From assembly GCA_003158415.1 (NCBI GenBank), contig PMJA01000363.1, forward strand, positions 3,772-8,896: DNA of 5,125 nucleotides. Direction: 5' to 3'. Shown piece by piece: positions 1 through 5,031 of this stretch. Each line of letters opens with the position of its first letter. Position 1 is the first letter of the stretch. The notes under the pieces were generated by a model. It did no database searches, was not told the origin of the DNA, and saw nothing but the letters and a program-made list of their open reading frames with translations. The stretch comes from Methylobacter sp. (GTDB lineage Bacteria; Pseudomonadota; Gammaproteobacteria; Methylococcales; Methylomonadaceae). A program made the position numbers and the translations under genes.

Positions 1-608
1 TGGCTATATAAATAGTTCAGCAGCTTGGCAGGTAACGCGCCGTTATGCCGCAGCCAATCGCGCAATTGCACTTCGCCGGTTAACGCCTGAAAATCGGCAA
101 GCTGGCCGTTAAAAATTGAGGTGTCGATTAACGCTTCCAACTCACCGATCAGCCGCGTTAGCTGCGCGGCATTAATGTCGAGGCGGCTGTCGAGCTTGAA
201 CGCCTCGCCGTGACAAAATAAATGCTTCTTGAACAGCACATCGAATTTAAGCAGCGCCGCAAGCGGTTTTTTGTCAGGAACCAGACCGACAAAAACAGGC
301 CAGTCCAGCAAAATACGCCACGCGTGCTCGCGCAAGGTTTCCAGTTGCACCAACATGTCACGGGCCAAATTCTGGTTAGCTTCGGCCTCCTCGACGCCCA
401 GTGCAACGCGGCAGGCCTGTAGGGCTGCACTGGCTTGGGCATTGCCGCACAGTGTAAACAGCAGCGGCACGGTGTCGAGCACCTGCTCCGGCGTCTTGCC
501 GATCAATAGTTGTGCTATCGCTTGCGGCCGGGTGGATGCGATTTGCGCGCCGCTAGCCTTGCCGGAGCGGTGATATAGCTCAATGCGGATAGAGCCTGCC
601 AACGTCAC
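1..608 (-). CDS. hupK: HupK, hydrogenase large-subunit-like assembly factor (3' end cut off by window edge)
   Basis: The reading frame opens with GTG at 608-606, sharing one base with the hupJ stop codon (TAGTG), and stays open for 202 codons to the window edge, so the C-terminus is missing. HupK proteins are distant, catalytically dead relatives of the hydrogenase large subunit HupL. In rhizobia they are thought to act as a scaffold during Ni-Fe cofactor assembly, working with HypC-family chaperones. The translation shows family hallmarks: an N-terminal beta-type stretch (GSIRIELYHRSG, residues 5-16), a PLLFTLCGNAQ segment (48-58) matching the place where HupL has its first CxxC nickel ligands but keeping only Cys54, and an ETLREHAWRILLDWP motif (90-104). 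A second cysteine (Cys66) lies nearby. No Shine-Dalgarno is obvious, so translation is probably coupled to hupJ. The GTG start is chosen because no ATG lies near and the overlap fits the operon. Identity is confident; the exact biochemical role is family knowledge only. Confidence 0.85.
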   Translation of the reverse strand, partial: MTLAGSIRIELYHRSGKASGAQIASTRPQAIAQLLIGKTPEQVLDTVPLLFTLCGNAQASAALQACRVALGVEEAEANQNLARDMLVQLETLREHAWRILLDWPVFVGLVPDKKPLAALLKFDVLFKKHLFCHGEAFKLDSRLDINAAQLTRLIGELEALIDTSIFNGQLADFQALTGEVQLRDWLRHNGALPAKLLNYLYS

Positions 609-1075
609 TAACGCTTTCCGTTGCCAATAGTGCCGCGCAGCAAGTCCCGGCGGCTAATGCTGCGCGGGGGGGCTTCCGCCAACAAGCCTTGCAATGCAGC
701 TTGCGCAGCGGCAAGGGCGGCAGCCTGATTCTCAAATTGAAACATCGGCGAAAATAGTGAACAAAGTGCATAGGCGCCCAATTGCGCTTCGTTACCCAGC
801 GTAAATTCAAAGGCTCCGTATGGGTAGTGTTTTACTATTTTTGTGCCGGGCACAAGCTCACGCCAAGGGCTGTCCGATCCCGGCAACAACAGCAGGTTCA
901 TAAACCAAGGAGTAATCAATATGCCCAGCCAGTCTTCGTTATAGCGGTTAAAACCGATGGCCTGCACCGAAAGCGTGGCGTTGATTAGCGGTAATCCGCG
1001 CATGCGTTTATCCAGTATTTCATTGAATGTTGTTTCCAGCGCATGCCGGATCTGCTTGCTGTCCAGCCACATCAT
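608..1075 (-). CDS. hupJ: HupJ, HybE-family [NiFe] hydrogenase assembly chaperone
   Basis: This 155-residue protein matches the HupJ/HybE family in length (E. coli HybE is about 162 aa) and motifs. It has an N-terminal helix (residues 5-25), an LPLINATLSVQAIGF strand region (28-42), the signature W49-x-GILITPWFMNLLLLPG (51-66), PYGAFEFTLG (85-94), FSPMFQFENQAAA (108-120) and an Ala-rich helix. HybE is a cytoplasmic chaperone linked to assembly and Tat proofreading of the hydrogenase. In rhizobia HupJ is needed for correct processing of the Fe-S small subunit. The C-terminus carries SRRDLLRG (141-148), which resembles a twin-arginine signal motif; as I recall E. coli HybE, it has a similar GRRALLFG near its end. 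Two adjacent Met codons (1075 and 1072) could start it. An in-frame TAG lies 12 nt upstream, so no longer N-terminus with an ATG is possible. There is no clear ribosome site. The gene follows hupI by 21 nt and its stop overlaps the hupK start by one base. Confidence 0.9.
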   Translation of the reverse strand: MMWLDSKQIRHALETTFNEILDKRMRGLPLINATLSVQAIGFNRYNEDWLGILITPWFMNLLLLPGSDSPWRELVPGTKIVKHYPYGAFEFTLGNEAQLGAYALCSLFSPMFQFENQAAALAAAQAALQGLLAEAPPRSISRRDLLRGTIGNGKR

Positions 1076-1096
1076 TGCTTGGCACGGCTAGGGTAC

Positions 1097-1318
1097 TTAT
1101 ACATCCAACACCAAAAAATCCTGTTTTTTGCTATCGCATACAGGACAACTCCAATGATCGGGCAATTGCGCAAAAGCCGTGCCAGGCGGCATTTGCCAGA
1201 CGGTATCACCGATGGCCGGGTCGTACACATACCAGCATATTTTGCACTCCAACCGGGTCTGAGCGGTCAATTTCGAGGCATCGCCGCCGAAGGCCCCGGC
1301 AAAAAAGGGGATATTCAT
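1097..1318 (-). CDS. hupI: HupI, rubredoxin-type hydrogenase accessory protein
   Basis: This 73-residue protein is a small rubredoxin. Four cysteines in two knuckles, C25-K-I-C28 and C58-P-V-C61, should bind one iron, and the core YVYDPAIGD (30-38) and PGTAFAQLPDHWSCPVC (45-61) are typical. Compared with electron-transfer rubredoxins, the residue after the first knuckle is Trp29 instead of Gly and the one after the second is Asp62 instead of Gly. The CxxCWYVYD form is what I recall for hydrogenase-cluster rubredoxins (HupI/HoxR). It also has about 20 extra N-terminal residues. In rhizobia HupI supports hydrogenase made in the presence of oxygen, probably by supplying electrons for maturation or protection of the small subunit; the partner here is not known. 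The start ATG overlaps the hupH stop by 4 nt (ATGA), pointing to translational coupling. The protein is cytoplasmic, with no signal peptide. Confidence 0.93.
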   Translation of the reverse strand: MNIPFFAGAFGGDASKLTAQTRLECKICWYVYDPAIGDTVWQMPPGTAFAQLPDHWSCPVCDSKKQDFLVLDV

Positions 1319-2163
1319 AAATACACCTTAAGTATCTCCTGCAAACGCTCGCAGCTATCGGCAATGTCTTCCGGCGAGGCGCAGGCTACGCTGGGCACGT
1401 CGCTGACTTCTAACGTATTGAGGATTAAGGTGTCATCGGAATTGAAATACTGCACCCACCAGACAAATCTTGTACCGGTAGCGGTGATCCGACAGTTACC
1501 GTAGCCACGGGACAGTATCGTCACCGTACCGCCGCCCAGACGTTGCGCCAAAAACTCCAGATCCTGCTCGGTTTGTGGCAACAGGCTTAAATTAATGGTA
1601 TGCGCCTCGCCGCCCGGCCGGTAATCGGCGATTTTGGCGTTGAGTTCCGTCAATAACGGTGGCGCATTCATCACGCCCGGCGGCAGTTCCGTCCAAGATG
1701 TGTCTATTTGTGCTGCCGTACCGTTAGCGGCCGATTGCGCAAGTTGTTGCGGGATAATGCCGACTTCCAGCGCATCATCGGCGATCTGCCGCCGGGCATT
1801 GAGTCTTTGCAAGCGCCATACCCCGGCCAGCACCGATTCCTGGATGCGCGTATCCTGTTCACCGGAACAAATCACGCTGACTTCGCCCTCGCCTAGCAGT
1901 TCGTCGATAAACCGCCGGTTGCCTGCGTCCAATTGCGTCAATTCGATAGCTGCTGAAATCGACGGAAACGCGGCCAGATCTTGCTGCAATTTCAGCAGGA
2001 TGCTTTTAGCTTGAGCCAAATCCAGTGCGTTTAAATCCGCCGAAACCTGCGGCATGCTGTATGTCGTCATTTCCTGCGGCATGGGCAGGTATTCCAACGC
2101 GACGCCGTCTACTTCCGCCGGTTGGCTGCCTTGTCCGAAAATGGGGAGTGAGATAGAGCTCAT
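1315..2163 (-). CDS. hupH: HupH/HyaF-family hydrogenase expression/maturation protein
   Basis: The protein of 282 residues aligns in length and motifs with HupH and E. coli HyaF (about 285 aa). Visible family motifs are SLPIFGQGSQP (5-15), ALEYLPMPQEM (22-32), NRRFIDELLGEGEVSV (82-97), HTINLSLLPQT (188-198), SRGYGNCRITATG (218-230), a Trp-rich VWWVQYFNS (234-242) and a C-terminal PEDIADSCERLQEIL (264-278). HupH takes part in maturing the Fe-S small subunit of membrane hydrogenases in the cytoplasm; its chemistry is not established. The frame is open further upstream to an ATG at 2256, but the extra 31 residues look unlike the family. The ATG at 2163 gives a start (MSSISLPIFGQGSQP) resembling HyaF (MSETFFHLLGPGTQP), so I prefer it although no Shine-Dalgarno precedes it. 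This leaves a 96-nt gap after hupG containing hairpins. The stop overlaps the hupI start (ATGA). Confidence 0.9.
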   Translation of the reverse strand: MSSISLPIFGQGSQPAEVDGVALEYLPMPQEMTTYSMPQVSADLNALDLAQAKSILLKLQQDLAAFPSISAAIELTQLDAGNRRFIDELLGEGEVSVICSGEQDTRIQESVLAGVWRLQRLNARRQIADDALEVGIIPQQLAQSAANGTAAQIDTSWTELPPGVMNAPPLLTELNAKIADYRPGGEAHTINLSLLPQTEQDLEFLAQRLGGGTVTILSRGYGNCRITATGTRFVWWVQYFNSDDTLILNTLEVSDVPSVACASPEDIADSCERLQEILKVYL

Positions 2164-2259
2164 AATGGTATGGGGTATTTTTAGTAGGACGCGCCGTGCG
2201 CGCCAGGAATGCTCAGAATATTCAAACCTTGTAAAAGGTGCGCGCAGCACACCCATCGA
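2164..2259 (-). other. hupG-hupH intergenic spacer with tandem GC hairpins
   Basis: If hupH starts at 2163, this 96-nt stretch is the only sizeable break in an otherwise overlapping operon. On the transcribed strand it contains a 7-bp stem with a 3-nt loop (2237-2253) followed by TTTT, then a 5-bp GC stem with a 3-nt loop (2190-2202). The frame through it is open and joins hupH, so an N-terminally extended HupH from the ATG at 2256 cannot be fully excluded. No promoter is convincing here. Confidence 0.55.
2237..2253 (-). terminator. weak attenuator-like hairpin after hupG
   Basis: Read on the minus strand, GGTGTGC-TGC-GCGCACC folds into a 7-bp stem with one G-U pair and a 3-nt loop. It begins 6 nt after the hupG stop codon and is followed at once by TTTTACAAGG. 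The stem and GC content suit a Rho-independent terminator, but the T run is only four long. Partial termination, an mRNA stability element or RNA processing are all possible. Function is inference. Confidence 0.35.
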
Positions 2260-2679
2260 TCAATGCCCACCGCCGCATACCTTATTCAAATCAAAGCCCG
2301 GCGGTTGGCCGGGTGCTGAAGCCAAAATCGCTGCTGTTTCCTGCATAAACTGATGCCAGTCGCGGATGCCGGTGATGACGCCCAAATACCCGCCGTTACG
2401 CAAAAATACCAGCGACGGCCAGCCGGTAAAGCGAAACCGCGCCTGCAATTCGCGTTCGATGGACTTGGCGATAACCGCCGCTTGCAGCCTGCCGCTGAAT
2501 ACGTTGACCAATTCCGGCAAGATCACTGCGACATCGTGACTTTCGGGAAACTGGACGGGATCGTTACAGAAAAACAGCACGACGGTTTCCTTACCGTAAA
2601 CGTAAGGATCGTAACTGTCAGCATCCAACAACGGATAGCCGTATCGGGTTTGTAATTGTTCGAGTAGCGGTGAAGTCAT
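2260..2679 (-). CDS. hupG: HupG/HyaE-family thioredoxin-fold hydrogenase chaperone
   Basis: The 139-residue product matches the HupG/HyaE family (E. coli HyaE is about 132 aa), which has a thioredoxin fold without the redox CxxC. Here the strand ETVVLFFCNDPVQFPES (31-47) sits where a thioredoxin active site would be and keeps only Cys38. ELVNVFSGRLQAAVI (56-70) and ELQARFRFTGWPSLVFLRNGGYLGVITGIRDW (77-108) follow, with WPSLVF (87-92) holding the usual cis-proline position (Pro88). HyaE interacts with Tat-exported hydrogenase small subunits, and rhizobial HupG is needed for hydrogenase made in oxygen, so a cytoplasmic chaperone role in small-subunit maturation is likely. The last residues are VCGGGH (134-139), an odd Cys/His tail that could bind a metal (inference). 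The start ATG overlaps the hupF stop by 4 nt (ATGA) and no Shine-Dalgarno is seen, so translation is probably coupled. Confidence 0.88.
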   Translation of the reverse strand: MTSPLLEQLQTRYGYPLLDADSYDPYVYGKETVVLFFCNDPVQFPESHDVAVILPELVNVFSGRLQAAVIAKSIERELQARFRFTGWPSLVFLRNGGYLGVITGIRDWHQFMQETAAILASAPGQPPGFDLNKVCGGGH

Positions 2680-2972
2680 GATATTAAAAAATCCGGTAAT
2701 GTCGGTTCCCTGCCGACCAGATCGGCAAATAGATGATCTATTTGATTGTCGCCCTGCATCGCCAGCCGCATGGCTTCCAGCGCATCAGTAATTTGCCTGG
2801 CTTTGGATTCGCTGAGCACTTCTCTGGCGGTGTCGAGAAAAACCAGCAGCCAAGTGCCGACCGGTTGCGGGCCGACCAGCATCATATCGACCCAGCTTTC
2901 CTGTCCGCGATAAAGACAACGCGCCGATTCGTCATGCGGCTCGACAACTTGCATCGGGAGACCAATACACAT
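2676..2972 (-). CDS. hupF: HupF, HypC-family chaperone of the hydrogenase large subunit
   Basis: The 98-residue protein begins MCIGLPMQVVEP, the signature of the HypC/HupF/HybG family, in which Cys2 (exposed after Met removal) contacts iron or the large-subunit precursor. A barrel region follows, with WVDMMLVGPQPVGTWLLVFLDTAREVLSESKARQI (27-61). HypC has a conserved His in its LVHVGFA stretch; at the matching place this protein has Phe45 (LVFLDTA). That change and the longer helical C-terminus ending EPTLPDF (89-95) mark it as HupF and not HypC. Rhizobial HupF binds HupL and protects it from oxygen during cofactor insertion, and it also works with HupK. The start ATG shares one base with the hupD stop (TGATG), and the stop overlaps the hupG start by 4 nt. 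A separate hypC is expected elsewhere in the genome. Confidence 0.92.
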   Translation of the reverse strand: MCIGLPMQVVEPHDESARCLYRGQESWVDMMLVGPQPVGTWLLVFLDTAREVLSESKARQITDALEAMRLAMQGDNQIDHLFADLVGREPTLPDFLIS

Positions 2973-3640
2973 CAGTATTGGCCCCGGTAATCGACATCGA
3001 CTGGCACAGTGCGCTCGGAGGGCCGGGGCGGGCGCAACACAAAGCCTTCGGCCTGCAAGACCCGGTCATCGCCGATGCGGCACGCTTCAGCGGCCGTGGG
3101 ACGTTCCTGTTCGTAGCGTTGCATGTTCAACACCGGATCGGCCAAATCGGCATCGCTATCGCTAGGTTCCGCCGTAATGCCGAACGCTTGCAGAAAGCCC
3201 AGCGCCATATCGATAGCCGGTTGAATTTGCGCGTTGACTTGAGGCCGCAGGCTGCCGCCGTAGTCGTCCAGCTCCTCGGGCTGTACACCGATCAACAGCA
3301 GATGCTTAGGATAGCGGCCCAGCATCTGCGCCATCGCCAACACTTCCTGAAATCCGGTTTGATGCAGGCTCATTTTCTTTGCGCCCAGAAAATTCGGCAC
3401 GTCCTCGTTTTCGATCCGTTTTAAGGTGCCGGGCGGCAGGCCGTAATCCACCGCATCGAATACGATCAACACATCCGCCGCCTGGACATGCTCGACCAAA
3501 TAAACACCTTGGGTGCCGCCGTCCATGACCGTGACGTGATCGGAAAAGCGGTAGCCTCTTTGCAGCCGCTCGATCACGCGGACGCCGAAGCCTTCGTCGG
3601 CCCAAAGCACGTTGCCTATGCCCAGCAATAAAATGTTCAT
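2972..3640 (-). CDS. hupD: HupD, hydrogenase large-subunit maturation endopeptidase (HyaD/HybD family)
   Basis: This peptidase removes the C-terminal tail of the hydrogenase large subunit after nickel insertion. From the ATG at 3640 the protein has 222 residues and starts MNILLLGIGNVLWADEGFGVR, the family's hallmark. The three nickel-sensing ligands known in HybD (E16, D62, H93) fall at exactly the same numbers: Glu16 in ADEGFG, Asp62 in VFDAVDYG and His93 in SLHQTGF. GVQPEELDDYGGSLRP (118-133) is also typical. The C-terminal part has YEQERP (176-181) and CRIGD (187-191), followed by a Pro/Arg-rich tail of about 30 residues, making it longer than HyaD (about 195 aa). A TTG two codons upstream (3646) could be used, but the ATG fits the family numbering and lies 2 nt after the hupC stop. 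The stop overlaps the hupF start by one base. It acts in the cytoplasm on HupL, which is encoded outside the window. Confidence 0.95.
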   Translation of the reverse strand: MNILLLGIGNVLWADEGFGVRVIERLQRGYRFSDHVTVMDGGTQGVYLVEHVQAADVLIVFDAVDYGLPPGTLKRIENEDVPNFLGAKKMSLHQTGFQEVLAMAQMLGRYPKHLLLIGVQPEELDDYGGSLRPQVNAQIQPAIDMALGFLQAFGITAEPSDSDADLADPVLNMQRYEQERPTAAEACRIGDDRVLQAEGFVLRPPRPSERTVPVDVDYRGQY

Positions 3641-3642
3641 GG

Positions 3643-4347
3643 TCAATGAACGTCGTCTACCGGTTTATCATCTTTAAAGGTGCGCCAACCGGTCACTATC
3701 GACAATAAAATACTTTGCCGGGATAGCCGGTCTTCGCGTACGGCGACATAAATATGAATCAGCACAAAACAAACGATCAACCACATAATCAGGTGATGCC
3801 AGCTGTGCAGATTCTGGCTACCGCCGAAAATCGGCAGCACCCAACTGCTGAATAGCGTGTGTTGCCAACTGCCTTGCCCGGTGCCTTCGCCATACAGTGC
3901 AAAACCGGTAATGATCATGAACAGCGTGCCCCAAACGAAGACGAAATGCATGAACAGTACCGCCAACGGATTATGACCGGTATATTTTTTCGGCTCCTTA
4001 ACCAAAAAGGCATACCACAGTATTTCATGACCGACGCCTAGCCAGAAATCCCGCGACAATAACGGCGGCATAAAAATTTGCCGGGCATGTTCGTTACCTG
4101 CATAAGCCCAATAGGCCCGGAAAATCAGACCTATCGCCAACAGGTAGCCTGCCGCGAAATGCAGGAATCTCACATAGCCCATCACGAAATGAGCGGACGC
4201 TTCCCCGCCCACCGATGCGAGCGGCGTAGCGATTAAATAGCCGGTCACGGTCAAGGCGACGATGACTAAGGCGTTCAGGCTATGCCAGAGCCGTACCGGC
4301 TTTTCGTAAACGTAAACGGCAGGGGGTTGAACGGCGTTACTGTTCAT
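3643..4347 (-). CDS. hupC: HupC, Ni/Fe-hydrogenase cytochrome b subunit (HyaC family)
   Basis: The 234-residue integral membrane protein is the cytochrome b that anchors the periplasm-facing HupSL dimer and passes electrons from H2 to the quinone pool. It opens with VYVYEKPVRLWHSLNALVIVALTVTGYLIATP (11-42), the family signature with haem ligand candidate His22. Four hydrophobic spans are visible at about 23-41, 60-82, 129-151 and 185-203. Further haem ligand candidates are His63 (FLHFAAGY), His184 or His185 (LHSWHHLIMW) and His198 (LIHIY), consistent with two b haems. The SRDFWLGVGHEILWYAFLVKEPKKYTGHNPLA segment (98-129) is characteristic of the hydrogenase branch. A GGAG ribosome site lies 9 nt before the ATG (4357-4360), in the 14-nt gap after hupE. 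Family length is about 230-240 aa, so it looks complete. HupC normally sits directly after hupL; here it follows hupE. Confidence 0.95.
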   Translation of the reverse strand: MNSNAVQPPAVYVYEKPVRLWHSLNALVIVALTVTGYLIATPLASVGGEASAHFVMGYVRFLHFAAGYLLAIGLIFRAYWAYAGNEHARQIFMPPLLSRDFWLGVGHEILWYAFLVKEPKKYTGHNPLAVLFMHFVFVWGTLFMIITGFALYGEGTGQGSWQHTLFSSWVLPIFGGSQNLHSWHHLIMWLIVCFVLIHIYVAVREDRLSRQSILLSIVTGWRTFKDDKPVDDVH

Positions 4348-4361
4348 GCGTGATTACTCCG

Positions 4362-4943
4362 TTAAGCGTTGAATAATAAATACAAGCCCAGACCGCTGGT
4401 GATGTAGCCCGAAACACGCAAGCCGAATTGGTGTTTGTTCAGCATTGAGCCTAAACCCAATCCAATACCATGCAATACAGCAGTGGCAAGCAGAAAACCT
4501 AAAGCGTAATCTATCGGTGCTGCGGCTAAAGGCATTTCCAAACCGTGCGAAAAACCATGCAACACTGCGAAACCGGCTAATACGCCAATCGTTAGCAAGG
4601 TTGGTAAGCGGCGCGACACACTGAGCAATAAGCCTACGACCAGCACCGAAGCCAGTATGCCCAGCTCTACGCCTGGAATGTGCAAACCCCATAAAGCCAA
4701 TCCTGCGCCGATGACCATGAAACTTAAAAACGCGGCGATGGTGAGGCTGGCATTGAGTCGGGTTAAACGGCTTGCCCATAAGCCGACACCGAGCATGACC
4801 AATAAATGGTCTAAACCTAAAAAGGGATGGTTTAAGCCGCTGATAAAGCCGTCAATGTCGTGTGTACCTGTGTGTGCTGATGCAGTGCTGGTGAATAAAG
4901 CTAATGCCAGCAATAAAACAACAGATGAAAAATGTTTAATCAT
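4362..4943 (-). CDS. hupE: HupE/UreJ-family nickel permease
   Basis: The 193-residue protein has an N-terminal signal sequence (1-23, ending STASA before HTGTH) and about six hydrophobic segments. The HupE/UreJ hallmark HPFLGLDHLLVMLGVGLWA is at 39-57, with His39, Asp45 and His46 as likely metal ligands. A second conserved His region, FAVLHGFSHGLEMP (124-137), and a third, LATAVLHGIGLGLG (152-165), follow. In Rhizobium leguminosarum HupE takes up nickel for the hydrogenase, so the same role is likely here, in the inner membrane. Cobalt cannot be ruled out from the motif alone, but the hup context favours nickel. The start is well supported: AGGAGA sits 6 nt upstream. It is the first gene of the run, ahead of hupC, with an AT-rich promoter region before it. 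In rhizobia hupE instead lies after hupD. Confidence 0.93.
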   Translation of the reverse strand: MIKHFSSVVLLLALALFTSTASAHTGTHDIDGFISGLNHPFLGLDHLLVMLGVGLWASRLTRLNASLTIAAFLSFMVIGAGLALWGLHIPGVELGILASVLVVGLLLSVSRRLPTLLTIGVLAGFAVLHGFSHGLEMPLAAAPIDYALGFLLATAVLHGIGLGLGSMLNKHQFGLRVSGYITSGLGLYLLFNA

Positions 4944-4948
4944 GGTTA

Positions 4949-4954
4949 TCTCCT
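4949..4954 (-). promoter_or_regulatory. strong ribosome binding site of hupE
   Basis: AGGAGA on the minus strand with a spacing of 6 nt (5 nt core distance change if AGGAG alone is counted differently) to the hupE ATG at 4943. It is the best Shine-Dalgarno in the window and fixes the hupE start. Most downstream genes lack one and seem to rely on coupled translation. Confidence 0.75.
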
Positions 4955-5003
4955 AGAATGGGACTGAATTGGAATTGATTTTATGAGAATCGGAAAATAA
5001 TGA

Positions 5004-5031
5004 TTTATACATTAGGTTAAAATAATAGCAA
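5004..5031 (-). promoter_or_regulatory. candidate sigma70-type promoter for hupE operon
   Basis: On the minus strand TTGCTA (5031-5026) and TATAAA (5009-5004) are separated by 16 nt, matching the -35 consensus in 4 of 6 and the -10 in 5 of 6 positions. Transcription would start near 4997, giving a leader of about 54 nt before hupE. The region is very AT-rich, so chance matches are likely. I saw no sigma54-type GG-N10-GC pair. Whether it drives the whole hupECDFGHIJK run is inference. Confidence 0.4.

Noticed and set aside
158..442. 94-codon minus-strand frame inside hupK
   Set aside because: It is in a different frame from the HupK translation, which shows clear family motifs through the same bases.
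2978..3424. 148-codon open frame on the plus strand opposite hupD, and several similar plus-strand frames opposite hupH, hupG, hupI and hupC
   Set aside because: They lie fully antisense to recognised genes, have no family resemblance or ribosome sites, and arise from the codon pattern of the minus-strand genes.
3641..3646. TTG start for hupD at 3646
   Set aside because: The ATG at 3640 is better, gives the family N-terminus MNILLLGIGN, and puts the nickel ligands at the same numbers as in HybD.
4981..5010. Possible NikR-like dyad (TTATGA ... TTATAC) between the candidate promoter and hupE
   Set aside because: The spacing is 18 nt instead of 16 and the two halves agree poorly as inverted repeats (4 of 6), which is expected by chance in AT-rich DNA.
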